64,000 nucleotides of DNA from Orobanche coerulescens. Taxonomy: Eukaryota; Streptophyta; Magnoliopsida; Lamiales; Orobanchaceae. Under the pieces are notes generated by a model that saw only the letters and a program-made list of their open reading frames with translations, made no database searches and was not told the origin of the DNA. This document shows positions 11,763-22,419 of this stretch, piece after piece (positions within the stretch are counted from its first letter, which is position 1; each line of letters starts with the position of its first letter). A program made the translations under genes and the position numbers. The stretch lies in contig CM065806.1 of the NCBI GenBank assembly GCA_033398695.1, positions 46,463,001 to 46,527,000 of the forward strand, in the 5' to 3' direction.

Positions 11763-11782
11763 GCCCTCTTTCTAGCGCCAAT
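11763..11782 (-). other. primer-binding site of the Tat-lineage element
   Basis: Immediately after the LTR end the minus strand reads TTGGCGCTAGAAAGAGGG. The same TTGGCGCTAGAA start follows the LTR of the related element at 14983. It differs from the tRNA-iMet type used by the other elements here. Confidence 0.7.
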
Positions 11783-11783
11783 C

Positions 11784-12486
11784 TGTTGACGACTGATTTA
11801 GTCAACGTCACGTGTGCTGATCTGGACTAATGAATCGAAACTACGTAGAAAATAATAAAAAAGATGAAATAAAAGGGATCACTAAATTTTATTAATGATC
11901 GAAATTTTGGTTAGGACCGAGCAGAGGTTTTTAAGTCGGTCTATCTTTTTTGTTTGCTTATTACAAGTTTTCTTCTTTTTTCTCTCTCTTATCTATTTTT
12001 TCATAAATTCCAAAAGTCCTTTTCTTCTGAACACTTTTTCCATATATAGACAATCTTGGCCAATCAGGAGGTGCCAGCTGGAGAGTGTCGTGGAATACGT
12101 CTGAAACACTTGTCAGGGGGAAAACATGCCTTAGACACGTGGCGGCCTCTAAGGATCGCTTCGGGAAGAGGCATGACAGCATGCATCAATTAACCTGTGT
12201 GCCTGTTCCGCATGCTTCTGGCGATACTTATCTGCTGGGGTCGGTCCTCAGGTCTCCCGTTGTCCTGGTCGGCCTTGTCATAATTTTGATTTAAAGCGTA
12301 TTCATCCTGGATCTGGTCGGCTCTTCCGGTCTGGATACCGGGTCGGCCTTGACGTCTCTGACCGGTCCGGTCTTTAACGAGCCCGGGTGAGAATTTGGTT
12401 CGTACTCGGTCCGGCTTGCTGCTCTGATCGTCCGGTTCAGCTGACTGGTGTGCTACGTGGATGCCAAGACGGATGGGCTATCAACA
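11784..12486 (-). repeat. 5' LTR of the Tat-lineage element (703 bp)
   Basis: On the minus strand it begins TGTTGATAGCCC and ends GTCGTCAACA, with TG...CA termini inside a TGTTGA/TCAACA inverted repeat. It is followed by the primer-binding site and gag. A TATA-like CTATATATGG lies at 12041-12050. This LTR has no obvious palindrome array. The partner LTR is not in the window. Confidence 0.8.
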
Positions 12487-13831
12487 ATCACCACCAAAAT
12501 AACTAAGATCAAGAACACGTCCAGCTACACACCCATTCAATTGATCCTACCTAGCTTCACCTCCACGATAACCGAAAGGATCACTAGACACCCAATTAAG
12601 ATAGATAGATGCACCATGATATACATGCCCTAAAATACCCATAAACTCCGTGTTGTAACTTGTACCCATCGTAATACTAGACACACGTCTAGTTGGTGAG
12701 GATCAAAGGCAGGCTGAATTTTGTTTCCAATGATGTGGCGCTCTCTGATTGGTTGATAGGTTGGGGGATGGCCCACCTTGTGGGTGATTGTTAAGTTTTA
12801 ATGAGTTTTTTGTAATTGAGATATATGGAGTTGTATATATCGAAATAAAAAAGAAAAAATATCGGATTTGTTATTTTTTTCAAGGCGATCATTTTGATAC
12901 CCACTTTGGTATGGTTTTGAGAAAATATGTATATTGATGGTTGCCTAGCATTGGAAGGATATATTGTTAAAGAAAAATACCTAGTAATTAGGGTAGCGTA
13001 CGATACACACGTAGAGCACAGTACGAGACTCCCACAGTATTGGACCTTTTTGTAGTTAGGCCCATAGTGTTATTTTTGGGCTGGGCTTTCAGCTTATATA
13101 TAAATAGGCTGTCCAGAGGTATTGTTGAACCGGCTTATGTCCTGGAGATATATGTGAGGGTTAGGAATCCTAGGAGGTTCGTACATGTTGCCGGAGGATA
13201 TCCCGTTTTGGGTATCGTCGGAAGCCTGTTCTTGGGAAGTATTCTAGCGCTCGTTGGCGTCATCGTTCTATGTTGTCATCGAAGAAATTTGCAAGGAAGG
13301 GTTTGTTGAAGGAGACTATCAATTTTGGAGCAGTTGCTTCAGGTGTTGTGAGTTCATAGTACCTCACCGTGCCTTCCCTCGGTAGCACCTCTATGGAGCG
13401 AGGAACGGACATGTTGAAGCTATAGTCACTTAACATGAACATGTCAGGGATATTGTACGCTGGTGGATGAGGTGGTATGTAGGTGTAACATGTTCCCTTC
13501 TCCGATATCTTTGGTGTCGTGGTCATCATTGATCATTTTCCAGTTGCTGATCAGAATGCGTCATTCGAGGACATGTTTGGTGCTTTCTCGATTGCCTATG
13601 GATGTAGGGTGTATCTTGGAGTCCGTCTCGGTGGATCTAGCAGGTTCAAGTGTCTCTTTCGTTCATAGGAGGTTCTGAATGGGCACACTGTATGTTATGT
13701 GTCTTTTAAGCATTTCATGAAGTTTGTCAGCAGGAATGCCATTTTGGTTGGGTTTAGGAACTAGGGGGTCACCGATGGATCACATAAGAATATAACGTTC
13801 GGTGTGGTCATTGTCTTTGTAATCTGGGAAT
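12487..13831. other. unassigned segment between two Tat-type elements
   Basis: Flanking DNA into which both neighbouring elements inserted. It contains a TATATATAAATA stretch near 13096-13107 and short ORFs on both strands, but no domain I recognise. The segment could be host intergenic DNA or an older eroded element. Confidence 0.4.
13260..13529 (-). CDS. hypothetical 89-codon ORF, no assignment
   Basis: The ORF MMTTTPKISEKGTCYTYIPP... has a protein-like composition with scattered charged and hydrophobic residues (SVPRSIEVLPREG, KLIVSFNKPFLANFFDD). It has no motif I can name. It overlaps ORFs on the plus strand and has no clear gene structure, so it may be a chance ORF or a remnant of an eroded element. 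Confidence 0.2.
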   Translation of the reverse strand: MMTTTPKISEKGTCYTYIPPHPPAYNIPDMFMLSDYSFNMSVPRSIEVLPREGTVRYYELTTPEATAPKLIVSFNKPFLANFFDDNIER

Positions 13832-13836
13832 GTATG

Positions 13837-14983
13837 TGTTGTGTCGAGAATTATACTCTCCGATCGGCGATCGTCTCGGAGATCGGGCGACCTCGGGCGA
13901 CCTAGTCTTAGCCCCGCAGACAAGGCAGAACTGCCGACCAGCGGCCAGGCGACCTAGCCGTAGCCAAGCAGTCAAGATAGATCGACCGACCGAAGGTCCC
14001 AGGACAAGTCCCGGTGCCGAGCGATCGACATCTAAGACGATCGTCTCTCGGTACTTGACGATCGACTCCTGGTGGCCGACTCCCAGACGATCATCTCTCT
14101 GCACTTGCCGACCGACCCTTGGTGACCGCCCGATGCCAACTCCTGGTGATTTGCCGATGATCATCCAGTCGGAAAAGGCCGAAGCCTCAGGACAGAACCC
14201 ACGTGCAGCGCCTAGACAAGATCCGCATTTCACGGATCGTTGACCACAGCCTGTCAGCATCCGTCCACCAGCCGACAAGCCCGCCGAAAGGTGTCAGTAG
14301 GACCGCATGTGACAGTGACTCCGGACGCATGCTGGCTCCTCATTGGACCGCACAGCTGGCTGCCAGCAGCTGTCTTGGACTTTAGGCAGACTGCCCATGT
14401 GACTTAAAGGTGATCGCCCCATTATTATATTGGCCGGCAGACGATCGCCCCATTATTATATTGGCCAGAAGGCGATCGCCCGCCAGAAATCAAGGCTCCT
14501 CTGACCCTATAAATAGAAGGCAGTCTGCATTTGTCCAAGGACGGAAATTCTTCTGCACTGACCGAATTTCTGCTCCAGAACTTCAACTCTCTGGCATTAT
14601 CGCGATTTCAGCACACAATACAGAAGCAATACTCAGCACTTGGCTATCTCCTACTCTTGGCAACAGCTATCTTTTGGTTCTTTCTTCTCTCGGCCTCTCT
14701 CATACAGAAGACGATCGGCAGGGACGAAGAACACCAAGCTTCGCTCAAGAGCTGGATTAACAGAGTCTTTTTACACTCATTGTACTTAGATTCTCACATT
14801 AATACTTGTATCCACGAATATTTGTATTAATAACATCTCGCGAGAGCATTCAAGCCCGGGACTAACAACCCCGACAAATCTTGTGTTTATTCATATTCTC
14901 TCGGAAGTGCTCCCGCAACTTTGTTTGTTGTCCATCCATTCCAGTAGTATTTAATCTTCGGATAAATATTTTGGGCAACAACA
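13837..14983 (+). repeat. 5' LTR (1,147 bp) of the Tat-type deletion derivative
   Basis: Starts TGTTGTGTCG and ends GGGCAACAACA, followed by ATTGGCGCTAGAAG, the primer-binding site. From about 14112 on it matches 16320-17191 nearly base for base. It is rich in CGATCG and GGCGATCGCC words upstream of a CTATAAATAG box at 14507-14516. Confidence 0.9.
14404..14516 (+). promoter_or_regulatory. U3 promoter: GATCGCC palindromes and TATA box
   Basis: Three units in a row: GGTGATCGCCCC, ACGATCGCCCC (each followed by ATTATTATATTGGCC) and GGCGATCGCCCG. They precede CTATAAATAG at 14507-14516. Further GATCG palindromes are scattered through 13860-14110. The duplicate promoter in the 3' LTR has its TATA box at 16715-16724. 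Confidence 0.6.
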
Positions 14984-15072
14984 ATTGGCGCTAGAAGAAG
15001 GGCATCTAACCCTCAAATTTTCATTCCTACCGTCTCGAAGAACACTCACTGTTCTCGGGGCATATACTTGAA

Positions 15073-16319
15073 GTGACACTCAATGCGCTTCAAAGAAATC
15101 TTTCAGAAGTCATGTCTTCCGCCTCCGCGTCGAAGAAAGCCGCCGGCCAGCCCGCCAGACGCCTTTTTCCGTCTCAGTACGAACCGCAGACGATGGCGGA
15201 AGATAGCCGCCGCGGTCCGAGACGCTCGATCCCGCCCCTGAGGTCCGGCCCAAGCCTCTCGCTCGATCAGCTCCGAACCAAGGAACAGATCGACGAGGCC
15301 ATGGCCGTCCTACAGGAGCGACGGAGTGCTCTCGACGCGCCTCCCGCTATCACCCCCTCGTCCGTCCGCCGGAAGTCCAAGTGGAAGCTCAAGGCATTAC
15401 TGGCCGAGCGATCGTCAGGAGGCTCTCGTCCGCAAGAAGAGGCGCTCGCCAGCCGGGGCACCTCTGTTTTCGATCGCACAGGCGGTGACCGATCTGGCGG
15501 CCGGGCGATCCGGCCCGGCCACGAGGCAGCGGAGTTTGAGTCCGTCACCGGGAGCTCGGCTACCCGACTCCCGGAAGCGGCCAGTCTGGCTCCCCCTCGC
15601 CAAATAGCCGAGGTCGGCAGCAGCAGAGTCCGGAGATCAGTACACGATCGCCTCGGCTCCCGCTCCCAAAGCCGATCCGCAAGCGACCGAGCCACGGCGA
15701 TGGCCGCGATGCAACGCCAGATCGACGACATGAAGGCGCTCCTGTAATCTGGGGCAGGCGCCAAAAAGAAGATCGCCGAGCCGGGCGAGCCGCTCGCTGT
15801 CCAAATCGAGCTCGCCCCCGTGCAGCACAAGATCGCCCCTCCTCAAACACCTCTGTACGAGGGGAGATTGGACCCCGAAACACACCTGAGCAAGTTCAAC
15901 ATCTACATGACCGGGTGTGGGGCATCTGACGCGACCAGGTGCCGAATGTTCCCTCTGACGCTGGACGACCTTGTCTACAGGTGGTACGCCTCATTGCCGC
16001 CTCGGTCCATCGGCTCCTTTAACGAGCTGGCGAATGTCTTCACAAAGTACTTCGCCACCAGGGCCGCTTGGCCAGAAGGTCCCCATCGCATGCTGCGAAT
16101 CAAGCAAGGGAAAGAAGAGTCCGACTCGGACTACATCGACTGGGTAGACGAGATCATCCTCAACGGCGAGCCCGTAAGCGATGAGATCGCCCTCCACGTG
16201 GTCCTAGGAGGATTTCATGGTCTTTCGCTTATGTTCAGGCATCTTACGAAGGACCAACCCACGACCTACGCGGTCTTCCGAGCTAAAGCCGCAGACTTCC
16301 TGGCTAGGCAAAGGTTTCT
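15073..16319 (+). pseudogene. gag of the Tat-type deletion derivative, 3' end lost
   Basis: Gag starts within about 100 bases of the primer-binding site. The first part (15073-15747) is Ser/Arg/Ala-rich with low complexity and ends at a TAA. The core follows from 15820: TPLYEGRLDPETHLSKFNIY, CRMFPLTLDDLVYRWYASLP, FNELANVFTKYFATR and SDSDYIDWVDEIIL, which are the usual Gag core blocks. The frame runs into LTR sequence at about 16320, so the zinc knuckle, protease and pol are gone. GC content is distinctly higher than in the surrounding DNA. Confidence 0.85.
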
Positions 16320-17191
16320 CCGACCCTTGGTGACCGCCCGATGCCAACTCCTGGTGATTTGCCGAAGATCATCCAGTCGGCAAAGGCCGAAGCCTTAGGA
16401 CAGAACCCACGTGCAGCGCCTAGACAAGATCCGCATTTCACGGATCGTTGACCACAGCCTGTCAGCATCCGTCCACCAGCCGACAAGCCAGCCGAAAGGT
16501 GTCAGTAGGAGCGCATGTGACAGTGACTCCGGACGCGTGCTGGCTCCTCATTGGACCGCACAGCTGGCTGCCAGCAGCTGTCTTGGACTTTAGGCAGACT
16601 GCCCATGTGACTTAAAGGTGATCGCCCCATTATTATATTGGCCGGCAGACGATCGCCCCATTATTATATTGGCCGGAAGGCGATCGCCCGCCAGAAATCA
16701 AGGCTCCTCTGACCCTATAAATAGAAGGCAACCTGCATTTGTCCAAGGACGGAAATTCTTCTGCACTGACCGAATTTCTGCTCCAAAACTTCAACTCTCT
16801 GGCATTATCGCGATTTCAGCACACAATACAGAAGCAATACTCAGCACTTGGCTATCTCCTACTCTTGGCAACAGCTATCTTTTGGTTCTTTCTTCTCTCG
16901 GCCTCTCTCATATAGAAGACGATCGGCAGGGACGAAGAACACCAAGCTTCGCTCAAGAGCTGGATTAACAGAGTCTTTTTACACTTATTGTACTTAGATT
17001 CTCACATTAATACTTGTATCCACGAATATTTGTATTAATAACATCTCGCGAGAGCATTCAAGCCCGGGACTAACAACCCCGACAAATCTTGTGTTTATTC
17101 ATATTCTCTCGGAAGTGCTCCCGCAACTTTGTTTGTTGTTCGTCCATTCCAGCAGTATTTAATTTTCGGATAAATATTTTGGGCAACAACA
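16320..17191 (+). repeat. 3' LTR, 5'-truncated (872 bp), of the Tat-type deletion derivative
   Basis: Base 16320 corresponds to 14112 of the full LTR; the preceding sequence is gag. The near-identity of the two LTRs, with only scattered single-base differences, points to a recent insertion. It ends GGGCAACAACA at 17191 and is followed by the GTATG duplication. Confidence 0.9.
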
Positions 17192-17196
17192 GTATG

Positions 17197-17405
17197 GATA
17201 CTGTCAAAATTTATTGCACCCTTAAATCTCGTGATGTGTATTATCACCGAAGTGGATGATTTACTTGTTTTGCTCATATATATCATTTGGATTGATATTG
17301 AGAAAAATTAAAATAATAACCGATTATTATATGATAATAAAGAAGAAAAGAAACCAGATAATATCCAGGTTAATCTTTCATCACTTTTACAATTGCCAAA
17401 TTAGA
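17197..17405. other. AT-rich flank, nothing recognised
   Basis: Short AT-rich sequence between the GTATG duplication and the LINE 3' tail. I see no gene or repeat structure. Confidence 0.5.
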
Positions 17406-18281
17406 ATTTTTTTTGGGTAAAGGGATTTACCCTGGTAAAATTTTATTAATAATGAAAAACAGGCAATATGGCAGAATACCATATTGGCTTTACATGCAAA
17501 CGCACCAGCTGTGCTTCCAACCTAGACAAACATAAAGGACATGCCCTTTATGTATCAATCAACAGAAGCTAAAAAAGGTCCAACAATAATCAAAAAGACA
17601 AATCCGAATAGGGGACTTTCCAATTCATGAGGACTTCTCGAACACGATCAGTCTTCCGGAAATGAATTGTCATTAGTTTCAAGCGTACAGTAGCCACGAT
17701 AACTTCCACTAGCTGGTCCGAGTTCCGCCTTCTCTTCTTGAAGATTCGACCATTTCGTTCATCCCAAATATAATAGCGGTGCCGCAAGGACAAGCTTAGC
17801 AATAACACCATTCTGATTTCTTGGGACGGCGAGGCGTCAACCATTCAACAATATGAGTGATTGCGGCAAAGTCGATGGATATAGGTTTTATTCCTTAGAG
17901 TATTCCACACATTAAGCGAGTATGTACACTCAAAAATAAATCTTTGGTGAGATTCTAACGTTGTTCGACACAAAACACACTTCAGCTCATCCAAATTAGT
18001 ACCGCTAGGAACATCCCAAACCCGAAGCCTATCTTGAGTTTTCAGCTTACCAAGAACAACCAGCCACAAATTAAATGCATGTTTAGGGATGCAATTCGGA
18101 AACCAAATTACCTTTGCCCATGGAACTTCTATACCACGCGGTCTAAGATCTTCCCACACATTTGCAATGCTGAAACGGCACTCCAAGCCCTGAGTATTGC
18201 GCCAATAAAGAGAGTCCCTTTGCTGCGCATTTAAAGAAGGAGCCAAACAATTTGATAGATTAGGATACTGGTCATTCCACG
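17406..18281 (-). pseudogene. 3' end of a LINE (zf-RVT region), 5' side cut off
   Basis: Minus-strand translation gives the zinc-binding region found C-terminal to plant LINE reverse transcriptases: SLYWRNTQGLECRFSIANVW, PWAKVIWFPNCIPKHAFNLW, LKCVLCRTTLESHQRFIFEC and YSLNVWNTL. It then continues in a shifted frame as YYIWDERNGRIFKKRRR. A TTTTTTTT run at about 17407-17414 is the complement of a poly(A) tail, so the 3' end is genuine. The reading frame upstream (WNDQYPNLSN) is broken exactly where the CACTA terminus begins at 18282. The RT and endonuclease domains are not adjacent. Confidence 0.8.
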
Positions 18282-18460
18282 CACTACACTAAAAACAGGA
18301 TTTTGTGACATTGAGACTCCCTGGATTTGTGACTGTCAATGACAGTCACAATTTTATGACTGCCAATAACAGTCACAAAGACCAAACAGTAATAAATCCA
18401 AATATTTGTGACTGTTAATGACTGTCATAAAAGTGTGACTGTCTTGAACAGTCATAAACT
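18282..18460 (+). repeat. CACTA terminal and subterminal repeats
   Basis: The terminal CACTACACTAAAAACAGG is followed by four or so copies of an inverted-repeat word built on TGACTGTCA/TGACAGTCA. These differ from the ACAACGG words of the 12.3-kb CACTA element at 31573, so this is another CACTA family. Confidence 0.6.
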
Positions 18461-18589
18461 TTTCAAGGATAAACGATACTAACCCTCTCTCCCCCCACAA
18501 ATTATTATAATTATAATTATATATTTAAATTTTATTATTTTTCAATCCTTATTCCCTAAAACTAAAATGCTGTTAAAATACCTAAGGCC

Positions 18590-18830
18590 CTAATTTTCTT
18601 CTCTCAAGTCTCAAATCTCTCTCGACTCTCTGTCTCTCACCGCACCGCCACTCCCCGTTCTCTCAACTCGCTGCTCGCAGCTCACTCGCTGCTGGTCCGT
18701 TGGTCCGCTGCTCTCAACGCTACGCTATTGCTCGCTTCCACTGCTGGCCGTTGCTCACTCGCGCTCCGCTGAACGCCACGCCACACCACCGCTGAGCGAC
18801 GGAGCGCCACCACCCTGTTCAGGTGAGATC
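18590..18830 (+). other. 5'-UTR-like, CT-rich leader ending at a splice-donor-like site
   Basis: A CT- and GC-rich stretch without an obvious start codon ends in CCTGTTCAG followed by GTGAGATCG, a good plant splice donor. It looks like a first non-coding exon, either of a captured gene or of the transposon. Confidence 0.35.
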
Positions 18831-19689
18831 GCTTTTATTCCTCTTCTAGGCTTCTCTTTTGAATTTGATGATAATTAGTATAATCCTTATTCCATTGCTT
18901 GCTAGTTGTTGCTCTACCTTGTTTAATTTGTGTTTACATAGAGTTGCTGCTCTTCCTTATTTGCTAGTTGCTGCTCTATTGTTATTTTGATGTTTCAATG
19001 TTTATGAACAAGGTTTCCTATTTCCTGGAGTTGTTCGATTTGATTACCATACGGGTAAGATTCTGGTAGTGTGAAACGTGATGATTTTTTATTTAATCTG
19101 TTTTGATGATTGTGAAAGCTTGTTGATTGAACGGTTGAGATGTCATTGCGGTCGATGTCGAGTAGCTGAAATTTGAGTTATTCCGAGTTATATGGTTTGT
19201 TGTTTGAAATAAAATCCAATGGTTACGGGCTGAGTTATCCCGAATGCACGGGTTAGGTTGAGGTGAAGTAATATCTTCTAGTCGTCCGTTTTACAAATTC
19301 GATTTGTATATAAGTGTATTATTATTTGTCTTATCATATGGCATAAATTACATTCAACATCAGAAATAGTGACGATATAAGCATACAGGAACGTTGGCCG
19401 CGATTCAGTCTGAGTTCAGGTTGGATCTGTTTTTCTTGCTTTTGATTTTGATGTTTCTCGATTATGCAATTTCGAGAGTTTTCCATATCTAGATTATGAG
19501 ATCTTGATTCTGCGATATCGATTTGTCGATTTTTTCTTGCTTGATTTGATTTTAAGGGTTTGCTTGGTCTGATTTTAAGGGTCTGATTTTTAGTTTCGTA
19601 TAACTAAATAATCCTCATAGAAGTATATGCATGTTGCTAATATTCTCTCCGTGTTTCTTGGTCCCCATAGAAAAATGAGCTTCTGCTTC

Positions 19690-20017
19690 GTTTGCTACTC
19701 AAACTCGTCTGCTCAGTTAGGGCGAGGGTTCATTTCTTATACTTTTGGCCTACCTTCAGAAGGGCTCTTGATACGACGCCGCAGCAGCGAGGGACAACCC
19801 GCCCATACAGCCAGCGGGGAGGATGGCACTACTGGCAAAGACCGTCTGGTTGGGGCTGGAAAAAGAGGCGATCAATCTTTCCATTCCGGTCTAGCAGTGG
19901 GCTACGGAGGTGTATCTAAGCAATCAAATTCCACTCCTTCCGGGTGGAATTCGTTCCTGTGGACTGGGTCGGGGCCCGGCGATCGAAGGTTGCATCTTCA
20001 ATTCCATCAGATGGGGT
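19690..20017 (+). other. GC-rich exon-like block of unknown origin
   Basis: The block is far richer in GC than its AT-rich flanks and is open in two plus-strand frames (19627-20019 and 19692-19919). Neither translation contains a motif I know. It ends near ATGGGGTAAGC, a possible splice donor. It may be a third captured fragment or inserted organellar DNA; I cannot tell. Confidence 0.3.
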
Positions 20018-21404
20018 AAGCTTCTTCAAAACATAACACATAAAATTTTTAATACTACTGAGGTACTTTGCGCGTCTTTTATGTTCAACAGCGCTCTGAT
20101 AATCTACGTTGAATCCCGTTCATAAAGGTTAGTCTTTATTGCATTTTAATCGATTTGAAGCGCCATTTATTTCTTGTTGGAGAAGTAGTATTTCACTGTA
20201 AATAAATGGACGCGCCTACTAATTTTTGGCCGAAATTCTGATTATGGAAAGGGAAACGCAATTTTAGTGTTTGTGCCAAATGTTAAGTGCTGGATAGGAT
20301 TTCTAATTGGTCTTTATGAGAAAGGTGGGAGGTGGATTGTTTCTATGAGCATTGTGGAATTAGTTAACTGTGAAATTCCGTTTGTTGCCTTTCACTCGTT
20401 TATGCTTATATGAAGTTTAATATATCAAGGATGTTGGTACTGTTGATGCCGGATTTAGTTATTGTATCGTCAATTGAGGTATTCTATAGTCTAGATTTCT
20501 CATAGGAAGAGAACTGTTGTTCTATGGTACTTACACCTGGCCTTGGTGATAAATAAGAAAGAAAATGATATTTGTATACTGGTGGGATAAATGGGTGCTG
20601 CTGAAAGAGAGACAAACAGCAATTCACGAATTGATTGGATAAATTATTCAGTTATTAGAGAAATAAAGTGATCAGACTTCAGAGTGATTGGGATTCCCGA
20701 CTTTCTATTCCTTGGGCTGAGGGGAGGGTTACTTGATGCACATTTTGGTGAGCTTATTTGGAGGAAATGCTTTCTCATTTCTGTGTAAGTTTAAAGTTGT
20801 GTTTGATGCCTCGGTTATAGTTCAAAGGCATTTTATTTTTTGGAATACAGAGGCAGACTGAATTAATGTATATCCTCGCATATGATCTACTGTTTGGGCA
20901 GGTAACACATTCTTCCTTTTTATTTTCACTCACGAGGGTTTAGGTTTGTGTCCTGCATATCTCAGATTCTGCAACTGATAGACAAAACATAACTCTATTC
21001 TTATGTTCATTTAAATTACTGAGTAATATCTTTTATTTGGAATTTCCATCAATTGGCGATGCTGAAACGTATCTCATGCTAAAAAAAGATGCATTTACCG
21101 GTCTGTACTCTTTTACTAATTTTCTGCTTCTGTTAATTTTCGGAGCACGACATTGTTGGGGTCTTTCAACGTTTTTATTTGTAGTTTTATTCGGTTTGAT
21201 ATATGCCCTTCTGATGATAGTATAGCAACAATATTTATGCCTTAACCGAGCTGAGGGTATGTAATGATAGAAATAATTTGCTGGGTTGAAACATTTATTT
21301 TCATGTGTGACAAAATTCAATATCACCTGACAGAAACCTGTTCAGGAATTTATGTATTATGCAGCTCTTGATTTTTTATTTTCTGAATATTTTTTCATTT
21401 CTGT

Positions 21405-21935
21405 ACAGAATTTCGAAAGCCTCGTTATGTAGTTTTTACTATTAACCAGGTCCAAAAAGATGACATGGTGCCAGACTTGTTGATCCTCCCACCAGGTGCT
21501 GATCTACATAAGAATCCTCTGGTCGTGAATGGAAGTATTTTCTTGCAGGTTTTATATCTCCAAATTCATTATTTCCCAAAAAAAGAGAGGAATTTTTGGC
21601 ATGAATTGGGAGTTGGATGTCTATTTTGTTTTTAGGGAAAAGCAAGTTCTATGGCAGCTGTAGCTCTTGAACCTAAACCGGGATGGGAGGTCTGGTTCTT
21701 GTAAAGCCTGATATACATTTTATTTAGTCCTTTTTAAAAAATAAATAAATATTCACATTTTCTGTTGCTTAATGTGTTTTTTTTTTTTAATTTAAAGGTC
21801 ATTGACGCACTCCTGGGAACAAAACTGTGCACCTTGCCTCTCTCATGAAAGGCAGGGGAAAGATTGTAGCCTGTGAACTTGACGAGGAAAGGGTTAAGCG
21901 CCTGAATTATATCGAACTTGCTGGGGCTATATATC
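21405..21935 (+). pseudogene. fragment of an NSUN5-like rRNA (cytosine-C5) methyltransferase gene
   Basis: NSUN5/RCM1 proteins methylate a cytosine of the large-subunit rRNA using SAM. A short KPRYV trace at about 21418 precedes three recognisable exons: 21450-21548 (VQKDDMVPDLLILPP and LHKNPLVVNGSIFLQ), 21636-21689 (GKASSMAAVALEPKPGWE) and 21798 to about 21935 (VIDA, then NKTVHLASLMKGRGKIVACE). Introns with GT..AG borders are retained, so it is not retroposed. In the third exon about 7 bases are missing between VIDA and the PGNKT motif. This destroys SAM-binding motif I and shifts the frame. The catalytic-cysteine exons are absent. It is a non-functional captured piece. Confidence 0.75.
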
Positions 21936-22011
21936 AGTTCCAGCCCTCCATCTATCTGCATTAGCAAATATAACATGTCAAGCTAGAAAACATTGGTTGA
22001 TTAGATATATA

Positions 22012-22273
22012 GAGTAAATTACATTAAACCCCGAACATCTGTTTATTTTTGGATTTTCCCCACTAAACTTTTTTGTTGTACTTTACCCCCTAGCCCATGT
22101 GTTTCTTTCATATTTCCCCCTCAGACCATCTAGCATTTTATCATACTCGGAAATGTGTCCGGTTTTGATTTGCCTTAGGGGGAAGACGAAGTAAAACACA
22201 TAGTTCAAGTGGGTAGAATGTTAGAGTGCAATAAAAGACTCAATAGTTCAGGGTGCTTTACTGTAATTTACTC
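22012..22273 (+). mobile_element. MITE-like element with GAGTAAATTACA termini
   Basis: Ends are near-perfect inverted repeats: GAGTAAATTACATTAAACCCC on the left and the complement of GGGTGCTTTACTGTAATTTACTC on the right. Both are flanked by TA. The element is about 262 bp with no coding capacity. It lies in the stretch between the NSUN5-like and PERK fragments. Superfamily unassigned. Confidence 0.6.
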
Positions 22274-22332
22274 TAAATATTATTTTCTGCGTAATTGGAG
22301 ATTCATGGTGGGGTGCTAATAACCAATTGATA

Positions 22333-22337
<5 letters not shown>

Positions 22338-22364
<27 letters not shown>

Positions 22365-22366
22365 GT
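22338..22366 (+). repeat. (ATTT)n microsatellite
   Basis: Seven or so uninterrupted TTTA units. Confidence 0.85.
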
Positions 22367-22419
22367 TTTGTTCTTTAATTTCATTTTGTTAAAAAAGGAA
22401 ATTATTCTTATATATACAG

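Larger units (their letters stand above)
7321..12486 (-). mobile_element. Tat-lineage Ty3/gypsy retrotransposon, 5' two-thirds
   Basis: On the minus strand the order is LTR (12486-11784), primer-binding site, gag, protease, reverse transcriptase, RNase H and a second RNase H. The extra RNase H after the RT-linked one is a hallmark of plant Tat-lineage elements (Ogre, Retand and relatives). LARD-X interrupts the pol frame at 7320/7321, just before the expected integrase. The integrase and 3' LTR should therefore lie left of the window. Several frame breaks show the copy is dead. Confidence 0.88.
13837..17191 (+). mobile_element. deletion-derivative Tat-type LTR retrotransposon with TSD GTATG
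   Basis: Structure: 5' LTR (13837-14983), primer-binding site, gag (15073 to about 16319), then a 3' LTR lacking its first 275 or so bases (16320-17191). The 5-bp direct repeat GTATG flanks it exactly at 13832-13836 and 17192-17196. The outer ends are therefore the original insertion ends, and the deletion of gag end, pol and LTR start is internal and later. All enzymatic functions are missing. Confidence 0.92.

Noticed and set aside
15267..15830. 187-codon minus-strand ORF
   Set aside because: It lies opposite the GC-rich gag of the Tat-type element; the plus-strand frame has the Gag motifs.
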